Positions 34,894-43,984 of a DNA stretch of 64,000 nt are shown here, in pieces. Each line of letters starts with the position of its first letter. The first letter of the stretch is position 1. The notes beneath the pieces are model-generated. The model worked only from the letters and a program-made list of their open reading frames with translations. It searched no databases and was not told where the DNA came from. The DNA is from Strigamia acuminata (taxonomy: Eukaryota > Arthropoda > Chilopoda > Geophilomorpha > Linotaeniidae), in the NCBI GenBank assembly GCA_949358305.1, contig CASHSZ010000052.1:1-64000 (forward strand). Reading direction: 5' to 3'. The position numbers were made by a program, and so were the translations under genes.

Positions 34894-35867
34894 ACTCCCT
34901 TTTTTGCGTAATTTTGGTCTCTAAAATTAAATTTCGGATGAAGACAATTCTTTTTTTACCAAATATTAGATCTCAATTCATAGTGTCAAATAAAACAATT
35001 TACATCTCTTTTTACTCCCTTTTAGATTAATGTACATACAAAAGAAAAATCTTAATCTGTTTCAAATACAATATTTCTCATATTGGTCATATTACTTCAT
35101 AAATTATACAATCATAATTTCCAACTTAACTTACTATTCAAGAAAAACTTACAAAACTTAAATTCAAAACTCAAATAAGAATGAAAATTAAACACTAATT
35201 AAACAATTCAAATTGGTTCGAATTATAATTAACCAAATTATTTCATCCATTTTTACAATAAACCTTCAGAAATAAAATACAACATTTAAATTTCACAATA
35301 AATTCTCATAAAATAATTTAACTCTTTTCAAAAAATAAATTTGTTTTTGGTTTTCATTATTTTCTTTAAAAATTTGAATTCTCTTCTAAAACATCAACTC
35401 TCTAAATCCTAGAACATTTACAAAATTTTTGTGTTTGAAAATTTATTTACAATTCACATAATCAGTTTTATTCAAATTACGATAAACTTCACTAAATTCG
35501 CTTTAATTACTTCGCCTCGCGACCTCGGATTTTCGTGTCATCAAGTTTAACATTATTAAGAATTTTAATCTTACTGAAACCAATTTTTATCTGCTAATAC
35601 TATGTAAAATAACATTTCTAACATATTTTCCTATTCATTAAAATTAATCCAAAGTCTAAGAAAATTTTCAACACGAATAAGCGAAGATCGCGATTTGTTT
35701 CGTTTCGCGAAGTTTGGCATTTTATACACTTTTAACCTAATATTTCAACTCAAAATCATACTAAAACACTTAAAATATGTTCACAAACCTCAAAAAACAC
35801 AATTCAATTCACGACACAACAAATAAATATCAAAATTTAAGCTTTGGTTCACGCAAGAAGCTCGCAT
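34894..35867 (-). other. Gypsy 3' untranslated region
   Basis: About 970 bp of very AT-rich sequence between pol stop and 3' LTR. This is where an envelope gene would lie in an errantivirus-like element; no frame of useful length exists here, so the element has no env. Confidence 0.8.
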
Positions 35868-38800
35868 TCACCTTGGCGAAAATGTAGAGTAGCAATGGCG
35901 GTAGGATTTTCTCGCCTTCGGTCTGAGCTTGCGCGAACGATAGTCGTCGTTTTGCGTATTCGCGCCATCTAGTGGCGGATTTTTAAGTTGTTTTTCAGTG
36001 TTTTCGGGTTCTGTTTGCGGTTCAAACAATGATTTGAGGGAAATTTGTTCACTATCATCGATGTAACGTTCTTTTGCTTTGCTTTGGTTTGCTTTGGTTT
36101 GCTTTGGTTTATCCAGTTCTTCAACTACAATTTCTCCTTTTTTACTGATTTTCTTCACTTTTTCAGCAAATTTCACTTTCTTCTCTGGCATTTCTTTCAA
36201 AGCTTCATCTATGTCTTCTTCAATTCTTGCTTTATACGGTTTCAACCTTTCTACGTTAACAATATCACTTTTCTTTCGTGTGGAATTGATAATTTCATAG
36301 TCATTTGGAGCTGTTCGTCGCACAATCTCGTAAGGGCCGGAAAATTGAGATAAAAGCTTCTCTGACAGGCCAACTTTCCTATTTATGGTCTTCAAATAGA
36401 CTAATTCGCCTGGTTCGAATTCTTTGTTGACTCTATCTTTGTCGAATCTTTTCTTACTTTTCTCAGACTGCTTTTGAAGTCGTTCATTTGCAATCTTCCT
36501 AGCCTGTTGCATGAATTTTGATGTGCGTAACGTGAACTCTTTTTGGGGCAAATTTAGGTTAACATCTATTGTCAAATCCACATCATATCCTCGAAGAAGA
36601 TAGTGCGGTGTGTAACCTGTTGTTTCATGAACTCCCGTGTTGTAGGAAAACAGGACAAATGGCAGGAACTCATCCCAATCGGTGTGATCATCATTAACAT
36701 AACTTTGCAACATTTTTGCGAATGTCGCATTAAATCTTTCTGTTAATCCATTGGTCCTTGGGTGGTATCCTGAGGTGGTTTTATGCAAACTTTTGAATAG
36801 ATTAGATACTTCTTCAATCATTTGGTTCCTGTATTCCGTTCCACGGTCGCTTAAAATTTCTCTTGGGCTGCCTTCCTTAAGAATCACTTCATAAACCAAA
36901 GTCTTTGCTGCTTCTAGAGCTGTTCCTACTGGTGCAGCTCTTGCAATCACAGATCTTGACAAATAATCAGTCACTACGAAAACATGTTTATTTCCTAGTT
37001 TTGACAATGGGAAAGGTCCAAGTGTGTCCATTCCAATCCGCTCGAATGGTTTTGAGACGGTTGACCACGGTTGCATTAGTCCTTTAGCTGGAGTTGTCAT
37101 CGACTTTGCTTTTGCGCAGTTTTGGCAGGACAAGACGTATTTTCTAACGTCAGTGTAAATTCTTGTCCAAAAGAATCTTGTTCTTATTCGTTTCCATGTT
37201 TTTGCCAAACCTAAGTGAGCTCCTAGTAATCCGTCGTGCATTTCATGCAATACATCCTTCTGGAGTTGTTTCGGAACTACTAGCAATAATCCTTCTGTAT
37301 TTAGGGAACTTGAAGAGTTTTTCTTCCTAAATAACGTTTTCTCGTGGAGCACGTACTGCTTAAGCGGTCGTCTCCTCTTCTTTGGAAGTTGCTCTAGGTT
37401 TTCAACTGCTGTAATTAGGTCCAGTAGTTTGGGATCCATCCTCTGTTGTGCAGGGAGGTCCAAATTTTCCAAGAAAAGCGAAGGTAATTTTTTTATTTCT
37501 TCTTCACTCATCTGGTCTGGTATCCTACTTAGTGCATCGGCATCTGTGTGCTTTTTGCCGCTTTTATACACTATATCGAAATCAAAGTCTACTAATTGCA
37601 ATGCCCATCTGGCTAAACGTCCATTGGGGTTTCGGACTGACTTCAGCCATTGGAGGGGTTGGTGGTCGGTTATTATTTGGAATTTCTGTCCGTACAAGTA
37701 AGGTCTGAATTTCTGTACTGCAAACATTATAGCGAGACACTCTCTTTCAGTGGCGGTGTAGTTTTGTTCCGCTGTGCTCATCAGTTTGCTTGCATACGCT
37801 ACAACTCGCTCCTGGTTGTTGATCTTTTGCTTCAGAATGGCTCCCATTCCATACGCACTTGCGTCGGTTGATACTATGAATGGCTGTGCAAAGTCTGGAT
37901 GCGCCAACACCGGTACTGTTATTAATGCATTTCGGAGTGTGATGAACGCTGTATCGTGGGGTGGTCCCCAGTCAAACTTCTCGTCCTTTTTAGTGAGATT
38001 CACCAGAGGTTTAGAAATGTCTGCAAATCCCTTGATGAATTTTCGGTAATAAGAGCAGAGTCCTAAAAAACCACGTAGTTGTTTAACGTTCACAGGAAGT
38101 GGAAACTTCGCGACTGCTTCCAGGTTCCTGGGATCTGGTGAAACTCCATCAGCATCAACCACATGTCCTAAGTATCGAATGGTGTCGGTAGCAAACGTAC
38201 ATTTGCTCAACTTAACTTTCAGGTTTGCCGTTCTGAGCTTTTGAAAAACTGCGTCCACGTCTATGAGGTGCTGTTCAAATGTCTTTGAGAATATTATCAA
38301 ATCGTCGATGTACGCTATGCATACCTTTCCCAAGAGGTTGCCAAGCACTTTATTCATCAATTTTTGAAAGGCGGCTGGGCTGTTACATAATCCCATTCCG
38401 AGGACATTAAATTCATAATGTCCGCTTGACGTCGTGAACGCTGTCTTTTCACGATCTTGTTCGTCTATTTCGACTTGGTGGTATCCCTGAATGAGATCCA
38501 TCATCGAAAAATACTTCGCACCCGCTAGTTGATCTAGGGTGTCGTCAATACGCGGTAAGGGATACACCATTTTCTTTGTTACTGCGTTTAAACGTCTCCA
38601 ATCTACGCAAAATCTCCATCTGCCGTCTCTTTTCTTGATGAGTAGTACTGGTGCACTCCATGGGCTCTCGGATTCTCTAATTACTCCTTGTTCAAGTAAC
38701 TTCTTTGTTTCAGCCTCCTCGATTTCTTTTTCCTTAATGGATCGTCTATAAGGTTGCAAGTGGATTGGAGGAGAGTCTCCTGTATCAATACGATGTTTTA

Positions 38801-39704
38801 TTGCCTGTGCTCTGCCTAAGTCACTGTCAGATGTTGCAAATCTATCCGAATTCTTCTCTAGCAGCTGTCGCATCAATTCCTGTTGAGTTGGTGTCATATT
38901 CTCATTTGCCATGGCCTTGCTAAAGTCAAATTGATCAGCTCTTTTTTCATCTAACAAGCCAGACTCAATCACGTAAAATGCTTTTGCAACTGCTGAGTTT
39001 TTTCCTAAATAGATTGTCTTTTTAGTTGGATTCGCAACACGCAGAACTCCTTCACCTTTTCTGAATTTAGTCAATGTCTTGCAACAAATCACGCCAAATC
39101 GATCAATTACTCCACTTAATGGTTCTACAAACAATTCATCATCAACTTTCTTTGCTATTTTTATTGGTACTACACATTCATGTAAAGCTGGTATCGTTAT
39201 TGGTTTTAAAACACGTGCAATATAGTTTTGTTCAGTGTAATTCTTGGACATTGGGAAAACTTCTTGTTGTTTATCTTTTGGCCCTACAAAGATCTTCTGT
39301 TGGTCATAGTCGAGCTGGCACCTTGCAGATCTCAAAAAATTATCTCCAAGCAGTAAATGGTTGCCAAATCCGCTGACAATCAGCACTTCAATGGTATGTT
39401 GTTGTTGTCCCACATCAATGGTAATCCTGGTTTTTCCTACTGGGGTTATCAATGAACCATCTACAACTCTAAGTCGAACATGTGGACATGGTTGGTATTT
39501 GAGCTGCAGAGTTCTTACCAAATCTTCATTAATGATGTTGCGATAACCTCCGGAATCCAAGACACCAGTGACTTCCAAACCATTCACTACTACTGGAATC
39601 TGCAAAAGTTCATCTGTGGCGTTCAACTCAATGATTTCTAATTTTCTCTTTTTGAATTTCTTCTTGTTTTTCCGTCTTTGTGGCCATTCTAGTTTCCCGA
39701 TTGA
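35868..39704 (-). CDS. pol: Ty3/Gypsy Pol polyprotein, expressed by -1 frameshift
   Basis: Protease, reverse transcriptase, RNase H and integrase in one frame. The frame opens at 39704, only 16 nt before the gag stop, and has no early ATG (a TTG at 39626 is just its first possible alternative start), so a frameshift at 39692-39698 is the likely entry. Counting from that TTG (1252 codons): protease D24-S-G; RT D377 and YIDD 439-442; RNase H D588, E627, D654; integrase finger H797/H804 with C834/C837; core D867, D927, E963 (D,D35E spacing); GPY-like S-G-P-Y at 1096-1099. The lysine-rich tail to 1252 has no clear chromodomain; part of it comes from a ctttggtttg micro-repeat at ~36075-36115. All catalytic residues present, no internal stop. 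Confidence 0.95.
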   Translation of the reverse strand, partial: SIGKLEWPQRRKNKKKFKKRKLEIIELNATDELLQIPVVVNGLEVTGVLDSGGYRNIINEDLVRTLQLKYQPCPHVRLRVVDGSLITPVGKTRITIDVGQQQHTIEVLIVSGFGNHLLLGDNFLRSARCQLDYDQQKIFVGPKDKQQEVFPMSKNYTEQNYIARVLKPITIPALHECVVPIKIAKKVDDELFVEPLSGVIDRFGVICCKTLTKFRKGEGVLRVANPTKKTIYLGKNSAVAKAFYVIESGLLDEKRADQFDFSKAMANENMTPTQQELMRQLLEKNSDRFATSDSDLGRAQAIKHRIDTGDSPPIHLQPYRRSIKEKEIEEAETKKLLEQGVIRESESPWSAPVLLIKKRDGRWRFCVDWRRLNAVTKKMVYPLPRIDDTLDQLAGAKYFSMMDLIQGYHQVEIDEQDREKTAFTTSSGHYEFNVLGMGLCNSPAAFQKLMNKVLGNLLGKVCIAYIDDLIIFSKTFEQHLIDVDAVFQKLRTANLKVKLSKCTFATDTIRYLGHVVDADGVSPDPRNLEAVAKFPLPVNVKQLRGFLGLCSYYRKFIKGFADISKPLVNLTKKDEKFDWGPPHDTAFITLRNALITVPVLAHPDFAQPFIVSTDASAYGMGAILKQKINNQERVVAYASKLMSTAEQNYTATERECLAIMFAVQKFRPYLYGQKFQIITDHQPLQWLKSVRNPNGRLARWALQLVDFDFDIVYKSGKKHTDADALSRIPDQMSEEEIKKLPSLFLENLDLPAQQRMDPKLLDLITAVENLEQLPKKRRRPLKQYVLHEKTLFRKKNSSSSLNTEGLLLVVPKQLQKDVLHEMHDGLLGAHLGLAKTWKRIRTRFFWTRIYTDVRKYVLSCQNCAKAKSMTTPAKGLMQPWSTVSKPFERIGMDTLGPFPLSKLGNKHVFVVTDYLSRSVIARAAPVGTALEAAKTLVYEVILKEGSPREILSDRGTEYRNQMIEEVSNLFKSLHKTTSGYHPRTNGLTERFNATFAKMLQSYVNDDHTDWDEFLPFVLFSYNTGVHETTGYTPHYLLRGYDVDLTIDVNLNLPQKEFTLRTSKFMQQARKIANERLQKQSEKSKKRFDKDRVNKEFEPGELVYLKTINRKVGLSEKLLSQFSGPYEIVRRTAPNDYEIINSTRKKSDIVNVERLKPYKARIEEDIDEALKEMPEKKVKFAEKVKKISKKGEIVVEELDKPKQTKANQSKAKERYIDDSEQISLKSLFEPQTEPENTEKQLKNPPLDGANTQNDDYRSRKLRPKARKSYRHCYSTFSPR

Positions 39705-40807
39705 TTAGCTGGTCCACCATGTGGGGCTCCTCGTTGACCTCGGCCTCCTTGGTAATTTTCAATGAAATTTTTACCTTTATAGTTTGGATTTCGTGGGTGA
39801 CCTTGGTTATTTGGATTCCCCTGTCTTTGACCTTGTTGTTGTTGTTGCGGTGGATTCCATTGCTGTTGTGGCTGTTGTTGTTGTTGGAATCCTTGGCCAG
39901 AATTATTCCACTGATTGTTCCAATTGCCTCTGTTTTGACCTTTATTATTGTTCCATCCTCTACCTTGGTTCCAATTGCTATTGTTATTCCACCATCCACG
40001 TTGTTGTCCAGGTCGCCCTCTAAAGTTTCCTCTATTATAGAACTGGGCCTGGTTTGGATGTGGCGTATACCATTGATTTTGGTAGAAGACTGGAGTGACC
40101 TCTGCATATTGAACGTCCCCAAACTGCTGCTGTTGTCTTAGCACTTTGACCTCTGCTAACAACTCGTCTTTTGTTTTATTGACGTCGCTCGGTTCTACCA
40201 AGCAACTCGGTGTCACCTCACCTGTTGTATCAACAGCTTTTTGCAGTAGGGTTAGTAAAACTTCTGCAGGATCCTCATTGAATGCGTGGGCTTCCAACAA
40301 TCCAAGTTGTGATGTTAATTGGTCCAACGTCTTTGGGTAATTGGCTACTAATTTATCTCTGATCACCTTCTTCAGTCCTTGAAACACGTGAAATATCTTT
40401 TGATCTTCCGTGAACGACGGTCTTGCATAAGAGCATTCCTTTAATATTTTCTGCATGTGTTCCAAAGCTGTTCCGTCCTTGTGCTGCATTGCTTGTAATT
40501 TCGCCAAAATTGCTGTTATTTGTCGTCGAAATTTTGTTTTCAACGCATCTTTCCATTCAGTCCAAGTTCTAGTCGGATGTAATGGAAGTTGGTCTAAATA
40601 CCACGATGATGCAGAATGTTTCAGCACAATTGACAGATGTTTAATTCTTTCAGTATCATCGGCAATCGTATCTTCGTATCCAATTAACCATGTGTCGATA
40701 TTTCCAGTGGCTGGATCAAAATCAACTGGATTTCTTCTATTAACCACTAAATTTTGTAATACTGTTTGTATTGCCAACATTTCTGGCGATGGCGAAGCAT
40801 TAGCCAT
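39689..40807 (-). CDS. gag: Ty3/Gypsy Gag, Asn/Gln/Gly-rich tail without zinc knuckle
   Basis: From ATG at 40807 (372 codons). The same frame is open upstream to 41194 without any ATG, giving up to 129 more codons of charged sequence (KRKPKPKEELKTQKRE). Capsid core (Retrotrans_gag type) about 40-175 residues after the ATG (TWLIGYEDTI, TRTWTEWKDALKTKFR). The C-terminal ~110 residues are repeats rich in N, G, Q, R and W (for example GRGWNNNKGQNRGNWNN) ending NQSGN; no CX2CX4HX4C knuckle. RNA binding is probably through the Arg/Gly-rich tail, as inferred from composition. The stop TAG at 39689-39691 directly follows the slippery heptamer. Start uncertain: 40807 is the first ATG, but the upstream open frame could be used by non-ATG initiation or splicing. 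Confidence 0.85.
   Translation of the reverse strand: MANASPSPEMLAIQTVLQNLVVNRRNPVDFDPATGNIDTWLIGYEDTIADDTERIKHLSIVLKHSASSWYLDQLPLHPTRTWTEWKDALKTKFRRQITAILAKLQAMQHKDGTALEHMQKILKECSYARPSFTEDQKIFHVFQGLKKVIRDKLVANYPKTLDQLTSQLGLLEAHAFNEDPAEVLLTLLQKAVDTTGEVTPSCLVEPSDVNKTKDELLAEVKVLRQQQQFGDVQYAEVTPVFYQNQWYTPHPNQAQFYNRGNFRGRPGQQRGWWNNNSNWNQGRGWNNNKGQNRGNWNNQWNNSGQGFQQQQQPQQQWNPPQQQQQGQRQGNPNNQGHPRNPNYKGKNFIENYQGGRGQRGAPHGGPANQSGN
39692..39698 (-). promoter_or_regulatory. Programmed -1 frameshift site GGGAAAC (gag to pol)
   Basis: In gag phase the minus strand is tc G GGA AAC TAG: an X XXY YYZ heptamer immediately followed by the gag stop. Pol lies exactly in the -1 frame and opens only 6 nt upstream of the heptamer. 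No obvious strong hairpin or pseudoknot is visible in the next ~50 AT-rich bases. Confidence 0.82.
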
Positions 40808-41194
40808 CTTAATTGGAGATTGTTCTTTATTAATACACAAATATAAAAGTTCTAAATTTGGTTGCTCCTCAACGTCTTGGAAAATGTCCTTCTCGTCTGC
40901 GTCGTCTAGATCACTCTGTTCCCGTATCAATAGTTCTCCTAATTGCTCCACCTCGTGTGGAAACAATTCAGCTTGAAGATCAGCACTAACAACTCGTATA
41001 CGGTGCTGTTGCGGGGTTTCACCTTCCCTTTTTTGAGTTTTAAGTTCCTCTTTGGGTTTTGGCTTCCTCTTTCGCTCAGTCACCTTGACGCTCAATGCTG
41101 TCTCTTCTTCCAACTCCTCTTCTTTCTTAACACCTGAGAGCAGGTAATCCGTTACGTATTTTGAAAACGCGTAACGTCTAGAGTCCGCAATGAT

Positions 41195-42154
41195 TTATTA
41201 AACGTAGAGAAGACACAATCCTTTGGGTCGAAGCAATTCCTTTTTATTAATAAACACCTTTCACAAAACAAACACTTTCACTTTCTGAAATAAATTCAAT
41301 AATTAAACAATTCAATTTTCACGGTCATTTATAAAAAACACTAAATAACTATCAGTAAACATTCAACAAAATATCCTGAAAAACAATCAATTATCAAACA
41401 ATCCACTTCAAAACAATTCAATTTTCATTGTCATTATCTTTATATAATTCAATTTCAAAATTGTCAAAATTTTCATTAGTAAATATTCAAGAAAACTCTT
41501 TATTAGTAATTCTTTACAAAATCCCCCGAAAAAGAAACAAATTCACTAATAAATCTGAACAATATATCTTATTAATATTCAATTCCATCAAAACACTTTA
41601 TCAATGAACAATTTACAAAATATTCTGAAATTCAAAACTATTCATTAGCAAATTCAGGTAATTTCTCTCTATTAATTCTCAATTTTATCAAAAACACCAT
41701 AAATAAATTCTTTATCAAATAAACAATTTCATCATAAACAATTCACAAATTCAAATTTCATTCAATCATTAAATCAAACAACACCAACTGTAAAGTCATC
41801 CAATTAAATATTCAATTGCTTTATTTAGCTTTTCTACTTTTAACTTCATTAACTCTAATTGACTCTATTTACACTGAGTCACTCTTATTTTTCCTATCAT
41901 TTCTTACAGTGAGTCATGCATATTCAAATTAGGTTGGGCTCTTTCTAAATTTTATAAGATTTTCAATCAATTTTAAAGCTAATTTTCACCAATTTTAACT
42001 CTAATTTTGCCAATTTTTGAGTTTTTCAACTCTAGATTTTGATTTCTTAACCTAATTTTGCAAATTTTTAATGAATTTTCACAAATTTTGACTATTTTTT
42101 ATTAAATTTTCAAATTTGGGTTTTTCTATTTTAATTTTGGGGCAGTGTTTGGGG
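41195..42154 (-). other. Gypsy untranslated leader
   Basis: AT-rich sequence between the gag frame and the primer site, with many short 'aattca/ttatcaa' runs and no gene that I can support. Confidence 0.75.
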
Positions 42155-42172
42155 AAACCGCAATCTCCACCA
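42155..42172 (-). other. Gypsy putative primer-binding site
   Basis: Plus strand ends …gcaatctccacca three bases before the 5' LTR at 42176, so the minus strand begins TGGTGGAGATTGC, the right position and a TGG start. I do not assign the tRNA. Confidence 0.6.
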
Positions 42173-42175
42173 CTT

Positions 42176-42753
42176 TGTTATGTGGGATTTAGGCCCACTT
42201 GAGGCTACCCACACAACTGGGATTTGATAGGAAATAAAGAGTCATTTTAATTAGGTTTAAATTCAATCTAGTTTTTATTTAACCAGACAGCAAAGCTGTT
42301 TGATTATTCTTTCAAATGGATGAGTTTACTCTGTTTACATTGGCACAATTCTTAAACTCAAATAATGAACTACATAAATTATATAAATTATATAAACTCT
42401 AATTATAAATCATAAGTGACACTCTGAATTGAGATGCAATCTGAAACTATTAAATAGTGATTAAATTAATAACAATTTCTGCAGCCAGCCAAGAACAGGC
42501 TGACATTGGATAGGAGGGATTTGAGTTCACTCTCAAGTGAGAGCCGGAAGAGAACTGTCAAACTTGGGCGGATTCACTTCACAGGAAAGCTCCTGTTACC
42601 CCCTTTAACTAATTGATAAGTCCAGTGACGAGGCAATGATGTAATCGATTGCCAACGCCATCTATGGACGAAATTTAGCAACTTTTATCCGAATTATAGC
42701 CGAATTACGCGATACGGGTCGTCCGTTGATCGGGACGGCCTGTACGCGTAGCA
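42176..42753 (-). mobile_element. Gypsy 5' LTR
   Basis: 578 bp, same as 34316-34893 by eye. Confidence 0.95.
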
Positions 42754-42757
42754 GTAT

Positions 42758-43114
42758 ACAAGAAAATACACAGTTTCGAGTATAAAATCATTACAAAAGG
42801 CACAAAACCGTAATAAATTAAGACAAAGTGTTTCAAATAAATAAACTAACTTAGGAACTAACAACAGCAACTCTTTGGACGAATCCAAGCAGTAAAACTC
42901 CAAAGAATCAAAGAAAAGATGCAAGATTACCTTAAGAAAGACAGCTTAAATCAGGTAATTCACCACTCACACGTCACAAACTACACGAAATTCATTTAAC
43001 CTTTAGCCAAAACTTAAGCTGCACTATTAACTAAACACAAACTTAAATTAATGATTAATCAAAGCAAATCCGCTATTGCGATAGCAAAAATCCATGTTGC
43101 GCGTGCTCGCAACA
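42758..43114 (-). mobile_element. BEL3 5' LTR, outer part
   Basis: 357 bp continuing 33900-34315; ends GCAACA followed by the CCAT duplication. Confidence 0.9.
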
Positions 43115-43118
43115 CCAT

Positions 43119-43197
43119 GAAGGAATTGCAGTTCAATTTATCCGTGCCCAGCAGAATTATTCAACTACACGAGGATTATTTGAAACCACAAATTTCT
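43119..43197 (+). repeat. Left inverted arm, innermost segment
   Basis: 79 bp (gaaggaattgcagttc…) that is the reverse complement of ~44066-43985 in the right arm, completing the left arm at ~888 bp. Confidence 0.85.
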
Positions 43198-43984
43198 CAA
43201 AAAATATATTTTTTTGCCAAAAAAAGTATTTTTTTGCCAAAAAATGTATTTTTTTGCCAAAAAATGTATTTTTTTGCCAAAAATGTATTTTTTTGCCAAA
43301 AAATGTATTTTTTTGCCAAAAAATGTATTTTTTTGCCAAAAAATGTATTTTTTTGCCAAAAAATGTATTTTTTTGCCAAAAAATGTATTTTTTTGCCAAA
43401 AAATGTATTTTTTTGCCAAAAAATGTATTTTTTTGCCAAAAAATGTATTTTTTTTACCTAAAAATCTATTTTTTTTTTACCCAAAAGTCTATTTTTTTCA
43501 AAAAAATCTATATTTTTACCTAATAATGTAATTTTTAACCCAAAAATGTAATTTTTTAACCAAGAGTTTAATTTTTTACCTAAAGAATGTATTTTTTTTG
43601 AGTAAACATCAATTTTTCTTATCTAAAACTGTTTTATTCAATTAAAAATTGTATATTTCAATAAAATCATTTTTTTTGTTTGCCTACAGTTTGTTTTTTG
43701 TCAAAGAATTTACTTTTTCATCTAAAAATAAATTATTTTATCAGACTATTTTTTTATCAATAATTTTATATTTTTTAAGCGAAATATTCATTTTTTAAAG
43801 ACTAAAGTTAATTTGTTTTAAAAAATGCATGTTTTTAGTTTATAGTTGGTTTTTTAATACAAAATTGTTATTTATTTTATAAAATACAATTTTCATATGA
43901 AATTGGTGTGCTTTTCAACTTAAAGATATAATAAATTGTGTATTTTTTGGGTCTAAAAACCCATTTTATACAGATTTTGTGTAT
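43198..43984. repeat. Centre of long-TIR element with 20-bp tandem array
   Basis: About 12 copies of the 20-bp unit gccaaaaaatgtattttttt at ~43213-43450, one copy a base or two short, decaying to T-rich degenerate copies toward ~43620. The rest is AT-rich spacer. Frames of 70-136 codons on both strands here (MPKNVFFCQK-type and MAKKYIFWQK-type) result from the array having no stop in any frame; they are not genes. Confidence 0.9.

Larger units (their letters stand above)
34316..42753 (-). mobile_element. Ty3/Gypsy retrotransposon, structurally complete
   Basis: 8438 bp with 578-bp LTRs at 34316-34893 and 42176-42753 (TGTTAT...GTAGCA), no difference seen by eye. Target duplication GTAT at 34312-34315 and 42754-42757; the empty site is in the other BEL3 LTR near 28973 (gcgtatacaag). 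Gag and pol frames are open; there is no env frame. Youngest element of the nest because it sits inside BEL3. Confidence 0.95.
28562..43114 (-). mobile_element. BEL3: non-coding BEL-like LTR element (contains Gypsy)
   Basis: Two 773-bp LTRs: 28562-29334, and 33900-34315 continued at 42758-43114 (416 + 357 = 773). Ends TGTTTC/GCAACA. Target duplication CCAT at 28558-28561 and 43115-43118; joining the flanks restores the arm sequence seen uninterrupted near 44060. The primer site near 33877-33895 sets the orientation as minus. The 4.6-kb interior has no gag or pol, so it must use proteins from another element such as BEL2. LTRs look identical, so the insertion is recent despite the lack of genes. 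Confidence 0.88.

Noticed and set aside
34894-35867. Envelope gene of an errantivirus-like element
   Set aside because: No frame of adequate length and no signal peptide or membrane segment in the region.
39628-40122. 164-codon minus frame overlapping gag and pol
   Set aside because: It is the third frame over the low-complexity gag tail; neither gag nor pol uses it.
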